From Anagrus nilaparvatae (lineage: Eukaryota; Arthropoda; Insecta; Hymenoptera; Mymaridae), in the NCBI GenBank assembly GCA_022575985.1, contig JAKSXM010000147.1, positions 22,664,001 to 22,728,000 on the forward strand: 64,000 nucleotides of DNA, read 5' to 3'. Positions 35,720 through 46,985 of the stretch are shown here, piece after piece (position 1 is the stretch's first letter; each line of letters begins with the position of its first letter). The translations under genes were made by a program, and so were the position numbers. The notes under the pieces were generated by a model that did not search any database, was not told the origin of the DNA, and saw only the letters and a list, made by a program, of their open reading frames with translations.

Positions 35720-36200
35720 CTAGTATAGTAATTTATTCCAGCCAATCGGCGCGCGTGTGGAGAGAGACAGAAAAGTATAGCTTCGATTTTACTCTTGTCG
35801 GTACGAGACGCGTGCATTCTCTTTTGAAATATCTTGCTGGTGAGACGCTTTGTTTTTCCGCTGGATCGACTACGAGAATTCCTTCTGCATTTTTTGTGTT
35901 GTGTGCCTGCTCAAGATAGCATTTTTGCGAGGATTGTTGGAATTTACATGCTTGGCCAAGTATCGGAGTGTTGGTCTGATTTAGACCGTAACTGGGTGAG
36001 GTCCAGTCAGTGTCTTGATTTGATATTCCATGTATTTTTTGTATATATATTTGTGTGATTGTGTGTGTGTATGTGATAATTTAAGTGAATTTTATATTTC
36101 TGAGCAGCGTCACCACAAAAAAACATAAGTCCTGCCCTTTTCAGGGTGGTAAATAAATAAACGTAAGCGCAGCTGCTCAGACAAAGCGACTCAAGTCAAG
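35720..36200. other. Unassigned GC-richer block, possibly a retroposon
   Basis: From 'ccagccaatcggcgcgcgtg' to 'cagctgctcagacaaagcg' the base composition differs from the neighbours. Near 36130 'tgcccttttcagggtggtaa' forms a small hairpin followed by 'ataaataaac', the arrangement seen at 3' ends of some LINEs and SINEs. It could equally be a promoter or first exon, given CpG-rich sequence and a CCAAT motif. The 74-residue frame at 35834-36058 has no motif. Undecided. Confidence 0.35.
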
Positions 36201-36550
36201 TCAAAATAAATTTTTTAATAAAGTAACCTCAAAATCCTCATCCTTTTTCCTTCCTCCTTTTTTTTATATTTTATTTTTATAATTAATTTTTTTTATTAAC
36301 AACATTATTTTAGCAAATTCAAAATTCCATTATGAGCTCTTTTAATCGCATTTAGTAAAATAATATTTTGAACATGAGTTTCAGAATGTTTTTTCTCTAC
36401 ATAGGCGACCTCTCAAAATTGGAATACAGTCATTATTGCCCGCTAGTAGAGAAAATTAGTACTGTCTTTTACTCATTTTAACCCTATTAACCGTGACTTA
36501 TCGCCACAGCTTCACTTAATATGTTATGATTTATCTTGAATATTGTCTTA

Positions 36551-36894
36551 ATAAAAACTTTTTAAGCATTGTAAGAAAAGGTGGTTTAATTCCCACGCAT
36601 CTTTGTTTTTAATTAGGTTTATAAGTTTAATATCACTAGGGCAAGATATAAATTGAGTCACCTTGCTCTCGTATATCTGCATGCCACTGGTTGTAATTAA
36701 CTACTTGTTAAGATGAGATTTGATAAAAACTTTTTAAGTATTGTAAGAAAAGGTGGTTTAATTCCCACGCATCTTTGTTTTTGATTAGGCTTATAAGTTT
36801 AATATCACTAGGGCAAGATATAAGTTGAGTCACCTGGCTCTCGTATATCCGCATGCAACTGGTTGTAATTAACTACTCGATAATTTCTCTTTTA
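36551..36894. repeat. Tandem duplication, 172-bp unit x 2
   Basis: 'ataaaaactttttaag' starts unit 1 at 36551 and unit 2 at 36723. Both continue through 'aagaaaaggtggtttaattc', 'atcactagggcaagatata' and 'ggttgtaattaactact' with only a few substitutions. Function unknown; a recent local duplication. Confidence 0.9.
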
Positions 36895-37035
36895 ACATGT
36901 AACATGTTTCTAGGGAGGGGGTACTTCAGAACTTGAAAATTAAGGGGGGGATTTGTTTTATTTAAGGGGGGTGGTCAAATTTGTCCTATTTAAAAGGGGT
37001 GGTAAAATTAGTCCTATTTAAGGGGGGGGGGGGGG
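36895..37035 (+). repeat. Dispersed 'AAGTCC' repeat, G-rich end (copy 5)
   Basis: 'catgtttctagggagggggt', 'acttcagaacttgaaaatta' and repeated 'taaggggggtggtcaaattt' are the reverse of 4800-4945. The repeat stops inside its G-run, exactly where the R1-type LINE begins. Confidence 0.65.
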
Positions 37036-38119
37036 TCATAGACGCATGAACGTTCTACTGGTCACGTTGGATGTTAAAAACGCCTTCAATTCGGCCAGGT
37101 GGCACGACATGCTCCGATCTCTCGAGCAGGACTTCCGGATACCCAGTTACCTGGGCAAAGTCCTAAAGGATTACCTGCGGGACCGAAGGCTGCTCTACGA
37201 CACACTCGATGGTAGGCGGGAAAGGGCGTTAAGCGCGGGCATTGCCCAAGGGTCGTTTCTTAGACCTGACCTGTGGAATGACTTTTACGATGGCTTGCTG
37301 AACATTGACCTTCCGGAAGGAGTTTCTCTGATCGGGTACGCGGATGACATGGCCCTAATCATAAAGGTTAGAGGGAAAGAAGTGGCCCAGCAGAAACTGA
37401 ATCAAGTCATGAGACAGATCAACCTCTGGATGGGCTAGCACGGGCTCCAGCTTGCGATCCCAAAAACGGAGATCTTACTGCTGACTCTTCGAAGAGTTCC
37501 CAATATATTTGACATAATTGTCGACGATGGCGGGAATCCTCACTCGATCCAAACCAGAACATCGTTGAAGTACCTGGGAGTTTTGCTTGAAAACAAGCTG
37601 AGCTTCTAGAAACAATTTCGAAAGACGAGTGAAAAGGCCGCGTCGGTCGCATCCTTCCTGTCAAGGCTCATGGCCAATATAGGAGGGCCCAAACCAGGAA
37701 AGCGAAGACTCCTGATATCTGTAGTGAACTCTGTTCTGCTATACGGCTTGGAAGTTTGGGCGAACGCCGCCCGAATTAAGAAGTACAGGCATAAGAACTG
37801 GCAAGCAGCACTCAGGTTTGTCAGTGCATACCATACAGTATCGCTATCGGCGATTCAGGTGGTAGCTAGTGTCCTTCCTATTGACCTGCTAGCATGGAAG
37901 CGAAAATTCATATACGAAAGTGTAGAGGAGCGAGAAGTGGCGTCCACCCGCGCCAGCTTCAATGCTATGATTACATGGCAGGGACGATGGGACAGCGACA
38001 AGTGTGGCCGTTGGACGCACAGACTAATTCCAGATCTGGAGGCTTGTACGAGACGCGAACATGGGGAGGTAGATTTCTATCTCACCCAGTTCTTAACAGG
38101 TCACGGATACTTCTATTAA
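37036..38119 (+). pseudogene. R1-clade LINE reverse transcriptase fragment, two stops
   Basis: One reading frame runs through the whole segment, broken only by TAG at 37436-37438 and TAG at 37607-37609. It starts within the RT palm ('LLVTLDVKNAFNSARW'), has the catalytic box 'GYADDMAL' near 37340, then 'KYLGVLLENKLSF', 'LYGLEVWANA', and the R1-type end 'GRWTHRLIPDL', 'HGEVDFYLTQFLTGHGYF'. Full R1 elements continue into a CCHC-like zinc knuckle, missing here. The 5' half (endonuclease and ORF1) is also missing. The second stop falls where a tryptophan is expected ('LSF*KQF'), as from TGG to TAG. GC content is clearly higher than its surroundings. Loss of the 3' end is unusual for a LINE copy and points to later deletion or capture. 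Confidence 0.9.
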
Positions 38120-38314
38120 TACCAAAAATAAAAAATATTATAAGTTCATTACTCTCATGTAATAAGAGAGTTGCGACATGAATCCTTTATTATCTTAGAA
38201 GAGCTATTCTCCCCAATTCCAATATTCTGTTCTTCAATCACCTAATTAGAGCACCTCGGTTTTGCGAGGCCCCGGTGTGTCTCTTATTATAGTTGCGTAA
38301 TGAACTCATTTATA
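38120..38314. other. Short spacer between LINE fragment and Helitron
   Basis: No gene. A GC-richer patch 'agcacctcggttttgcgagg' lies near 38250. Position 38314 is an A directly before the Helitron TC start, as expected for insertion between A and T. Confidence 0.5.
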
Positions 38315-39766
38315 TCTCTATATATTATAAAGTTATAACCGCCGCCGCCGCTGCCGCCGCTGTCGCATGAGCCCTTTGTGCCAATGGACCTTTTGTGCCA
38401 AAATGGACCTTTTGTGCCAATGGACCTTTTGTGCCAAAATGGACCTTTTGTGCCAAAATGGACCTTTTGTGCCAAAATGGACCTTTTGTGCCAATGGACC
38501 TTTTGTGCCAATGGACCTTTTGTGCCAAAATGGACCTTTTGTGCCAATGGACCTTTTGTGCCAATGGACCTTTTGAGCCAAAATGGACCTTTATGACAAA
38601 TTGGATTTTTTGTGCCAAAATGAACCATGTCGCATGATCCCTTTGTGCCAATGGACATTTTGTGCCAAAATGGACCTTTTGTGCCAATGGACCTTTTGTG
38701 CCAAAATGGACCTTTTGTGCCAATGGACCTTTTGTGCCAAAATGGACCTTTTGTGCCAATGGACCTTTTGTGCCAATGGACCTTTTGTGCCAAAATGGAC
38801 CTTTTGTGCCAATGGACCTTTTGTGCCAAAATGGACCTTTTGTGCCAAAATGGACCTTTTGTGCCAAAATGGACCTTTTGTGCCAATGGACCTTTTGTGC
38901 CAATGGACCTTTTGTGCCAAAATGGACCTTTTGTGCCAATGGACCTTTTGTGCCAATGGACCTTTTGAGCCAAAATGGACCTTTATGACAAATTGGATTT
39001 TTTGTGCCAAAATGAACCATGTCGCATGATCCCTTTGTGCCAATGGACATTTTGTGCCAAAATGGACCTTTTGTGCCAATGGACCTTTTGTGCCAAAATG
39101 GACCTTTTGTGCCAATGGACCTTTTGTGCCAAAATGGACCTTTTGTGCCAATGGACCTTTTGTGCCAAAACGGACCTTTTGTGCCAATGGACCTTTTGTG
39201 CCAAAATGGACCTTTTGGGCCAAATTGGACCTTTTGTGCCTAAATGGACCTTTTGGGCCAATGTGGTCCTTTTGGGCCAAAATGGACCTTTTGGGCCACA
39301 GTGGTCCTTTTGGGCCAAAATGGACCTTTTGGGCCAAAGTGAACCTATTGGGCCAATGTGGTCCTTTTGGGCCAATGCGGTTTTTTCTATATTTAACCAA
39401 TTATTATAAAGTTGTTTTTTTTATGTTTTTATATAATCTATATTTTTTATACTTTGTTTAAGTTTAAAATATAAGTAAAAATAGAAAAATCAAATTTTTC
39501 ATTTTTTGACTAAATTGCAAATGTTGACTAACACCTCTTTATACTACATACAACCATCTAAAATTATACTAATACACTTTTTTTAGGTTTATTTATCATT
39601 TATGTGCATATTTTAATACCGATTTTTGAAGCCGATTTTTGGCCACTTTTTTTTTTTACTACACTGTGGTACGCCTTACAAGTGATTATAAAAATATACT
39701 ATCGCAATACTTCAATCACTCTGCGGGGGTTGGCGCGCGTAGCGCGCAGGGGGCGGAGCCCCCTAG
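38315..39766 (+). mobile_element. Non-autonomous Helitron-like element filled with a minisatellite
   Basis: It starts TCTCTATATATTATAAAG after an A and ends with a GC-rich hairpin ('cgcgcgtagcgcgcag', then 'gggggcggagccccc') and CTAG before a T at 39767. TC start, 3' hairpin, CTAG end and A/T insertion without target duplication are the accepted Helitron signature. No Rep/helicase is present. The interior is mainly the 38367-39390 minisatellite, preceded by a CCG-rich tract (38339-38367) and followed by about 370 bp of AT-rich DNA. The small copy at 31081-31332 shares both ends. Confidence 0.85.
38367..39390. repeat. 17/19-bp minisatellite with a 392-bp higher-order repeat
   Basis: Alternating units of 17 bp (GGACCTTTTGTGCCAAT) and 19 bp (GGACCTTTTGTGCCAAAAT) fill about 1 kb. 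A longer block starting near 'catgtcgcatgatccctttg' recurs at 38623 and 39015, giving a 392-bp higher-order period; a partial earlier copy starts at 38359. After about 39200 the unit shifts to 'ccttttgggccaaaatgga', closer to the diverged units in the 31.1-kb relic. All frames on both strands are largely open here, so the many 70-269-residue frames are artefacts of the repeat. Confidence 0.95.
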
Positions 39767-41506
39767 TATATGTATAATTTTAATTTTTATGAGTGGGAAT
39801 TTTAAGTCCCTACTTTTTCTATAATTTTTATATTAATTTTATTTGCGTGTATTAGTTAATATTTTATTTAAACTGCATATATTGAATTTATATAACATAT
39901 ATGTATATTGTGCTACTTAAATTATACACATATTTCACTATTTTATTTAATATATTTTTAACTAATTTATTATTGAATACATACGCGTTGTATAATTTCG
40001 ATGATGATGGAACCCACTTCTAAGGCTAAGCAATAATTGTATCATGAATTAATCAAAGGAAAAATCAAACTGAAAGAGTAAATTTTTTTAATCAAAGAAA
40101 TATATTTTTTCGATTTCTAAATTATATATGTTTGACAACCAACGAATATTTTTATAAAAAATTTTATAACCCATAAAATATTAAAAAAGGTACGAAAAAA
40201 CTTTTTTTTTTTAAATATTTTCAAAAGAATAAAAATTAATAAAATCGACAGTTTTATAAAAATGTACAGAGGCAATCAGAAGAAAAATAAAGCTAACGAT
40301 TTTTTTGTTAATAAATAACAAACAAAAAAAGTAATACGTATGTAGGTGATATCGTTACCAACATAAAGTAAATTTTTTGGCTAAAAATTATAGAAAATCG
40401 ATTTTTATCAGCATCAAGAGACTTGTAAAGGACCGCATTTTATAACTTCTTGTTAAATAAAAAAAACAAAAAATTATAAAAAAAGAAATAAAAAAAAAGG
40501 AAAAAGATAAAACACAAACGGTTTCTATAAAAACGTGGTAAACTCTTATGATTCGCCGTAGGTGCTTTTCCGATCGAAAACTTGCTATTTTCTCTACAAT
40601 GTTAAAAATAAAAAATAAAAAAAAATTATAAAGAAAAAATAAATGTCCAACACACTGTCGTTGCTAACTAAACTTTCTATATATATATTGTATTTATCAT
40701 GAGACCAGATGTTACATAACACATATATGAGATTGTTCAGGATCGAATAAGCATTAAAAAAAATAACAAATTTATATTTATTTATTTAGTTTATTAAATT
40801 ATGTTTTAATTAAAAATAATTTAGTTAGTCTTACACTAACTATTTTGAAGAAAAAAAAATACTAGTTAAACATCAAATAAAAATTATTTTAAAAAAATGA
40901 TTTTCTTTGTTTTATTTTTATTTGGCTACTGCATTTATGAATATTTTTTTATATTCAAAAATAATAACTGATGATTAAAAAAAAAAAAAACAAAAAAATT
41001 GTTGACATGTACATAAATATTTACATTTTAATAAACTTTTAATTAAAAATAAAATACAACAATATAGATCAAAATACAAACATGAGCTTTTTAAATAATT
41101 AAATTATTTTATTTATTTATTTATCTATTTATTTAATTCATAAATTTACAAAATTTTAATTTTTTACTTTTTAACAAACCAAAATTTTTTGTTGTTGCCT
41201 TTATTCAATTACTTTAAAAAAAAAAACTATTTATTTTACATTATTCTTATAATTTTATAAAAAAAAATAGTCTTTCGTTTGTTAAAAAAATAATTTTTAC
41301 TTTTTTATTTATTATTACAAGTTATATGTATGAAAAAATGAATTAATTTTTAATTAAAATACTTTGTATAACAACAATTTAATTTTTCATTGTTTAAAAG
41401 TATTCTATATTTTTTAATCTTTTTTTTAGTTAAAAATAAAGTAAACTTTATTTTTTTTAAATAGTATAAATATAAATTCATTTTTAGTAAATATCAAAAA
41501 ATCCTA
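39767..41506. other. AT-rich non-coding stretch
   Basis: Long A and T runs with no gene, RNA or bounded repeat that I can support. Confidence 0.5.
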
Positions 41507-41790
41507 TACACTGAAAAAAATTCCTCTTCCCGCAAGCGGAATTTTTTTTCTTTATTGCAAATGACTTGAAACGTAAAGAAAATTTTAAAAAAACATTTTT
41601 TCTCTTCTTTTTTCAAAAAATTTCTTAAATCTCATCTTACCAAAATACGCATATCCCAAGTAAGCAGGAAAAAATTTTTTTACTAATTTTCTTTACGTTT
41701 CAAGTCATTTGCAATCGTTTGACGAGATAAAAAATTCCGCAAGTTACAAGCGGAATTCCGCTTGCTACAAGCAGATTTTTTTTTTGTACA
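41507..41790. mobile_element. Foldback MITE with 'cttgaaacgtaaag' arms
   Basis: The left arm, around 'ttgcaaatgacttgaaacg' and 'taaagaaaatt' (41557-41587), is reversed at 41697-41733. The outer parts also pair loosely ('ccgcaagcggaatttttt' with 'gcaagttacaagcggaattc'). Relatives lie at 24110-24260 and 26200-26350. Non-coding; outer limits are approximate. Confidence 0.65.
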
Positions 41791-41814
41791 AAAAAAATAG
41801 AATGTTTATTTGAA

Positions 41815-42140
41815 AAAGTCTGGCCTGGCAGGGGGTGGGTGAAAAATTGACGTTTTTAGGGGGGGGTGAAATGGACTTAGAATATTTTCAATTTAGCGAC
41901 TTAGAATAATTTGAAGTGGGAACAGGGCCTAATCAGGCCCTGATAAGAACAAGAACTTAGAATACATTAAGCTTATGGACTTCTGATAGTATAAATTTCA
42001 GGATTTATTTTCATTTCGATTTTTGGATTTATTACTGTTATGATTGAACATGTTCCATGCTCGTTGGTTGTGTAGTTACACAAATCGGTTATAAATTTTT
42101 TACTTTGAATTGATCTTCAAAATTAAGTCCTTAAAAAAAC
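41815..42140 (+). repeat. Dispersed 'AAGTCC' repeat, copy 6 (best preserved)
   Basis: In order: 'ggggggggtgaaatggactt', 'agcgacttagaataatttg', 'gggcctaatcaggccctgat' (a palindrome), 'gaacatgttccatgctcg' and 'tgtgtagttacacaaatcgg' (containing the palindrome 'tgtagttaca'). The same order reversed gives copies 1, 2 and 4. There are no terminal inverted repeats or coding sequence, so the class is unknown. Confidence 0.65.
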
Positions 42141-45100
42141 GAATTTTCATAACCTTCCAAAATTTTCCATTTTCCAGGGCTTCCTGTAATCTAATCAATA
42201 TTCTGAGTCAATTTTTGGTTCCTATTTTACTATAGACCCCCTTTTTTGAGCAATTTTGAACATTTCTGTAATGCTGTATAAAAGGAAAGAAAAAACAATT
42301 TGCATAAAAGTAAAAAAAAAAAAAATTGCTAGTTTTTTAAGTTTAAAAAATTTTGGTCAATTTTATCAATTTTATGAATTATTGTTGTTATTTATTTATA
42401 CATCATAAAATTTTTCAAAAAAGAGGGTCTATAGTAAAATTTCCCGAGAAATCCAAAAATCAAGTCAGAATTTTTATATACTTATATCATTCTATATATT
42501 TACGGAAGCAAGTTATGGAGCATAGATATTTATGACTCAAAAACTGTGAATAGATAGTTGTTTTAATTCAAAAAAGCAGCAGTATTTTGGAATAGCAGAT
42601 GTTTGCCAGTAATAGCATTTTCAAGTACAAAAATAACATTACTTGCTCTTACTTCTGGTTTTTAACCGAATTGAAAATTGAACCTGTTATACTTTTTCCG
42701 CGAGATTGAATACCCGCGAATTAATTTTTGCATAATTTAACCACGAGGTTACATTGTTTCTAAAACATCGTACATTTAAAATCGCATATTTTTGCTTTTC
42801 AAATGCATAAAACGCGGATAAACGGCAGTGACAGAATAGCACTATTGGGACTACAGAATTGTGGCTACTGTTAAAAATCAGTTCAATAACTATGCTTTTG
42901 CATTTTTGGCAAAATAATGAATTGTTTCATAGCAGTTAATAAAGCACGGATAAACGGCGGTAAAAGATTTTAAATTTTAGTGTATTTTAAATTATAATGT
43001 ATTATAAATTGTAAGGTAGAAAGTGGTTCCCCCTATAGAAAATTTTTTTAAAAGTAAAAAATATAGGTTTTCAACCTACAAGGAGTTTAAAAAAAAATTC
43101 GAAAAAATCAAAATTAATTTCGGGGTCTTAAGGAGGCACTCAAAAAATTTTTTCTTGAAAAGTGGTGAATTGTAAAGTTTTTCAACCTATCTGTAGAATA
43201 TTATCTGTTTTCGGATCCGAGAAATTAAATAAAATCTAAAAAACTCTCCAAATAACGGTTTTTTGAGGTTTTCGGGGGCCTGTAGTGGCCATGAGTTCTA
43301 ATTTCAACGAGAATCAATGAGTTTTTTGACAACATTTTGGTTTCTGCTACATAGGTTAGATTTGGTTAAACCACTGTACTTATCCGGAAGTAGCTTTTAT
43401 AGTAAGATTTAAAAAATTGTAATATTAGGAATAAAAATTGACTATCTAAGGTATTATCGATGTGTTATATAAGCATAACTTATAAAAATTTCAGATGTTT
43501 TGAATGTTATTTTGTATTGCAGAGAATCGCAGATAATCCGGATGAGTTTTTATATTACATTTTTCCTTAAGTTATTTTACTTTGGTCTAAAAACTACAAT
43601 ATACGTTTTCATTTTTATATTTCATTGAATGTTGTCAATATTTATAATGGGGGTATCCCAAATGCATTGAAAATAAAAGATAGAAACAAGAAGAAAATAT
43701 TTTTATATACTAAATCAGAATAGAAAAATATTTATTTATAAAATAAATAAAAAAGTTTATGTTTTTTTTTATATCTGAAAAGATTTACTTTAAATAAAAA
43801 TAAACAGACAGAAAATAATATAAAAATTTTTTAAATTACAGATGACATATTTTTAAGAAAATTTTTTTTAAATTTTATTATATTTCTCAGTACTTTGATA
43901 AATAATAAACAAGAGAAATATTTTGGTTTTTAAATAAAAATTTATTTATTTTGTAAGTACAAATATTTTATTTTAATTTTATTATAAATATATTTAAATA
44001 AACGAAGAGGGCATTTTGATTAATATTTTTATGTCAATATATTAATGCAAATAACTTATTGATGTGAATAAAATTTTAAATAAGTTAAAAATAAAAAAAA
44101 AATATAAACAATTTTTTTAGAAATATTGAACGTTTTAATATTAAACCCTTCAAAAGTAAAAGGAATTTATTTATTTTTCTAACTCTACAGGGACATAATA
44201 TTCGATATTTATTTTTTTTTTTGTCAAAATTAAATTTTCACGTTTTACACATTTACAGAAACATATACACACACTGGTTTAGTTTTTATACATGAATATT
44301 ACTGACATACTGAATCCTGCACGTTCATATGAACATAAAATTTTGATTGCATCTAAAACTAAAACTCAGCAATCTCAAAAGTATATATATATGCATAGAC
44401 ATGACTGTTATATGACAGAAAAAAAGTCATAAAAATGTTTCCTATGATTAGTAATTTAATATTTTTAAAAATATTTATTTTTTTATTTGACATTATTTTC
44501 ATTTTAAAAAATCCTATTAATTTTAAAATTCAAATTAAAGTTCATATTTGAATTCTTCTTGAATTTCTTTAAGAAAAATTTTTAATATCATTTTTATACA
44601 ACATTGGCTATTGAAAATTAGCTAGAGTTTTTCCATTTTTTAACTCAAATGAAGAAAAGCTTTTAATGAAATAAATTTTTCACAAAATATTAATGAATTA
44701 ATTATTTAAAATTACATGATAATTATTAGGAATACTTAAACTTTAATTAATAAGGAAAACCACAAAGTGTACAACTAACAAGAAAATAAGCTTTAAGTTG
44801 ACAAGCTATTAAACGTTGCTTAACCAAGCCAGGATCAGTTTCTGTCTTAAATAATTAATCTAACCTTCTTTCTTCTAATTAATTATATATTTTTATTTGT
44901 TTATTTCTTTTCCATTTACGTTAATCTCTCTTTTCAGTTAATTAATTAAAAATTTTATCTTTCTATGTTAATTTTATGTTAATTAATTTCTTTCTTTTAT
45001 TTAACATCAAAGGAAAATATTTCAATTATAAAGATTTTCTTTTTCTAAATATTATGAAAATACAAAAATAATTTTATAAAGAAAGATCTACTCCATTTTT

Positions 45101-46823
45101 ATTTCTAAAAGAAAATATCCTCTATTTATTTTGTATTTATTAAAATAATATCTTTATTTTTAATAATGATTAGACTACGAAAAGTAAAAAAAAACTTTTT
45201 TTAGAGTAACTAAGTGAAAATTGAATATAATATAATAGAAAGATTATTATAACGAAGGGAGTTATCGAGTTATCATTCTATCGTGCAAGAGAAGAAATTT
45301 TTTTTTTTTTTAACTCAAGAAAAACTTTATTTAAGATTCTTTTGTTTTTTTTTTTCTTTTTATTTTGTTTTATAAATCCAACAGAGGTAAAAGCATTGCT
45401 TACTTTTTCTTGACGGTTCAAATAATGATGGGCGCTTTACTCGAGCATTAAAGCCACAAGCTTTTCTAACCACTTCTCAAAAAAAAGGGGAGCTTGCAGA
45501 TGTAAGTGCTCGGCGCTTATAGTCGGCATGAAACAATATATTTTTTTTTTCGTTGTCTTTTTTCTTTTGTCTTTTATTTTCTGTAAGTTTTTTTTTTCGA
45601 GCTATTATATACAGGAAAGTTGTTATTATTTTTGTATCCTTTTTTTTAATAGGATCATTTTTTCAACTTTATATTTTATTATAATTAACTAGGATTTTCT
45701 TTAATTATGCATAATACAAGATAAGGAACAAATAATAACCTTTTTCTTTTTTATTTCCCTAATTTTCTAAAAATAAATAACATTTTTTAATAATCTGAAA
45801 AAATTTTAAATTACAGAATTTTTTAGCGCATGTATAAATAAGCGTTAAAAAAAAATAATGATATTTTTTATTCAAAAAATATTATAAGTGTATATAAAAA
45901 GGGAAAAAAAAATCTGTTTTCCCATTAGTAAAAATTTGTCGGCGAGAAAATATTATTTACGGTTATTAAATCATCTAATATAAAAATTTATCATATTAAA
46001 TTTTTTTCCTTTTTCAATAAAATTTATGTATATCCGACAAACTATTTATGTATTTTTTTCTACGTTATTTTTTTTTTTTTTTTAATATCATATTTTTCGA
46101 AAAAAAAAAAAAACAATAAATTACATTATAATATTAAATGTCAAAAAATTGTCTTTTGAAATAAAAAAAACGTATGTTTAAACAACTATGTATGATATAA
46201 ATGTATTTTTATTTTTTGATATACAGAATGTCAATTTATTCTTCAATGACTCAAAAATCATACTATCGTGTAAATGTTATGCAATACGTTTATATTAGCC
46301 CGGGAATTAATTTTTTTTGGCATCATAAAAATTAAGCACTTCTCAAAAGTATGTCTTATTTAAAATTCTAGTTTGAAAAGTTTCATTAATTTCTAGAAAG
46401 AGGTCAGAATATCAGATTCAGAGAGTAAAATAAATATTTAACTAGAATTATCCGAGAAATATAATTTTCCACAATTCAAAGTTATCCGTCACTCGTAATA
46501 TTTATTGAATTAAAACTTTATTTTTAGTACTAAGAGACGATGGATTAAAATAATAGAATTATGTTTTTATACAGTCTAATATATATAAAAAAATATTTTT
46601 TGAGTAAACCAAATTTAAATTTTACACACACAGACATATATATAGCAAAAGGTAAAAAATACGAATGACTATATTTCTATAAAAATATGAAAATTCTTGT
46701 TTGCTGAATAAATATATATCTAGGATATAATTTTTTTTTTAGTTTGCTTTGGTTTGGTTTAAATTTATCAATGTGTATATAAATGGGTAAATATTTATAT
46801 TTATGAGAAAAAAAATTACTTAC
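42141..46823. other. Probable intron of the DPR-family gene; AT-rich
   Basis: No coding exon is visible on either strand by eye. The less AT-rich patches at 42990-43330 and 45410-45535 are unassigned; the second could fold ('cgagca' with 'tgctcg' about 75 nt apart). The remainder is A/T-rich. Intron status is inferred from the minus-strand exon just downstream in coordinate and its splice donor at 46823-46822. Confidence 0.45.
46822..46823 (-). other. Splice donor of the DPR exon
   Basis: Read on the minus strand the junction is CAA|GTAAGTAA, close to the consensus, leaving codon phase 0 after '...YECQ', the same place where introns occur in other dpr genes. Confidence 0.8.
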
Positions 46824-46985
46824 TTGACATTCGTATGTTCCGTTATCTCTTTCTTGCACATATTTTATTTGTAATGTCCAATCATCCGAGCCTTCAGGAT
46901 GGAGTACTTGAAATCTTTCGTCGTTCGTATATGTAAACATTGAATTTGTCAGTACGTGCCAATCTCGTCGTCGTATCCAAGATAT
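46824..46985 (-). CDS. Internal exon of a DPR-family immunoglobulin-domain gene
   Basis: The exon encodes 54 residues forming the second half of an Ig domain: it opens 'ISWIRRRDWHVLT', continues 'FTYTNDERFQVLHPEG', 'SDDWTLQIKYVQ' and ends 'RDNGTYECQ'. This order (W-I-R-x-R-D, Y-T-N-D-x-R-F, H-P-E-G-S-D-D-W-T-L-Q-I, Y-E-C-Q) is diagnostic of arthropod DPR proteins, neuronal cell-surface molecules that bind DIP partners in synapse matching. D-x-G-x-Y-x-C carries the second Ig disulphide cysteine. On the minus strand a T-run and AG end at 46986 and the donor GTAAGT starts at 46823, both phase 0. The longer open frame (46677-46940) includes intron and starts at an internal Met. Neighbouring exons were not found, so the introns on each side are long or the exons lie outside. 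Which dpr paralogue this is cannot be told. Confidence 0.93.

Noticed and set aside
38287..39461. Many open frames of 70-269 residues on both strands (repeating 'GTKGPFWHKRSI' or 'NGPFVPMDLLCQ')
   Set aside because: They are translations of the 17/19-bp minisatellite, open in nearly every frame because the unit lacks stop codons. No start context or non-repeat domain supports a protein.
46677..46823. C-terminal extension of the DPR open frame ('SNFFSHKYKYLPIYIHIDKF')
   Set aside because: This lies beyond a consensus splice donor and reads as AT-rich intron.
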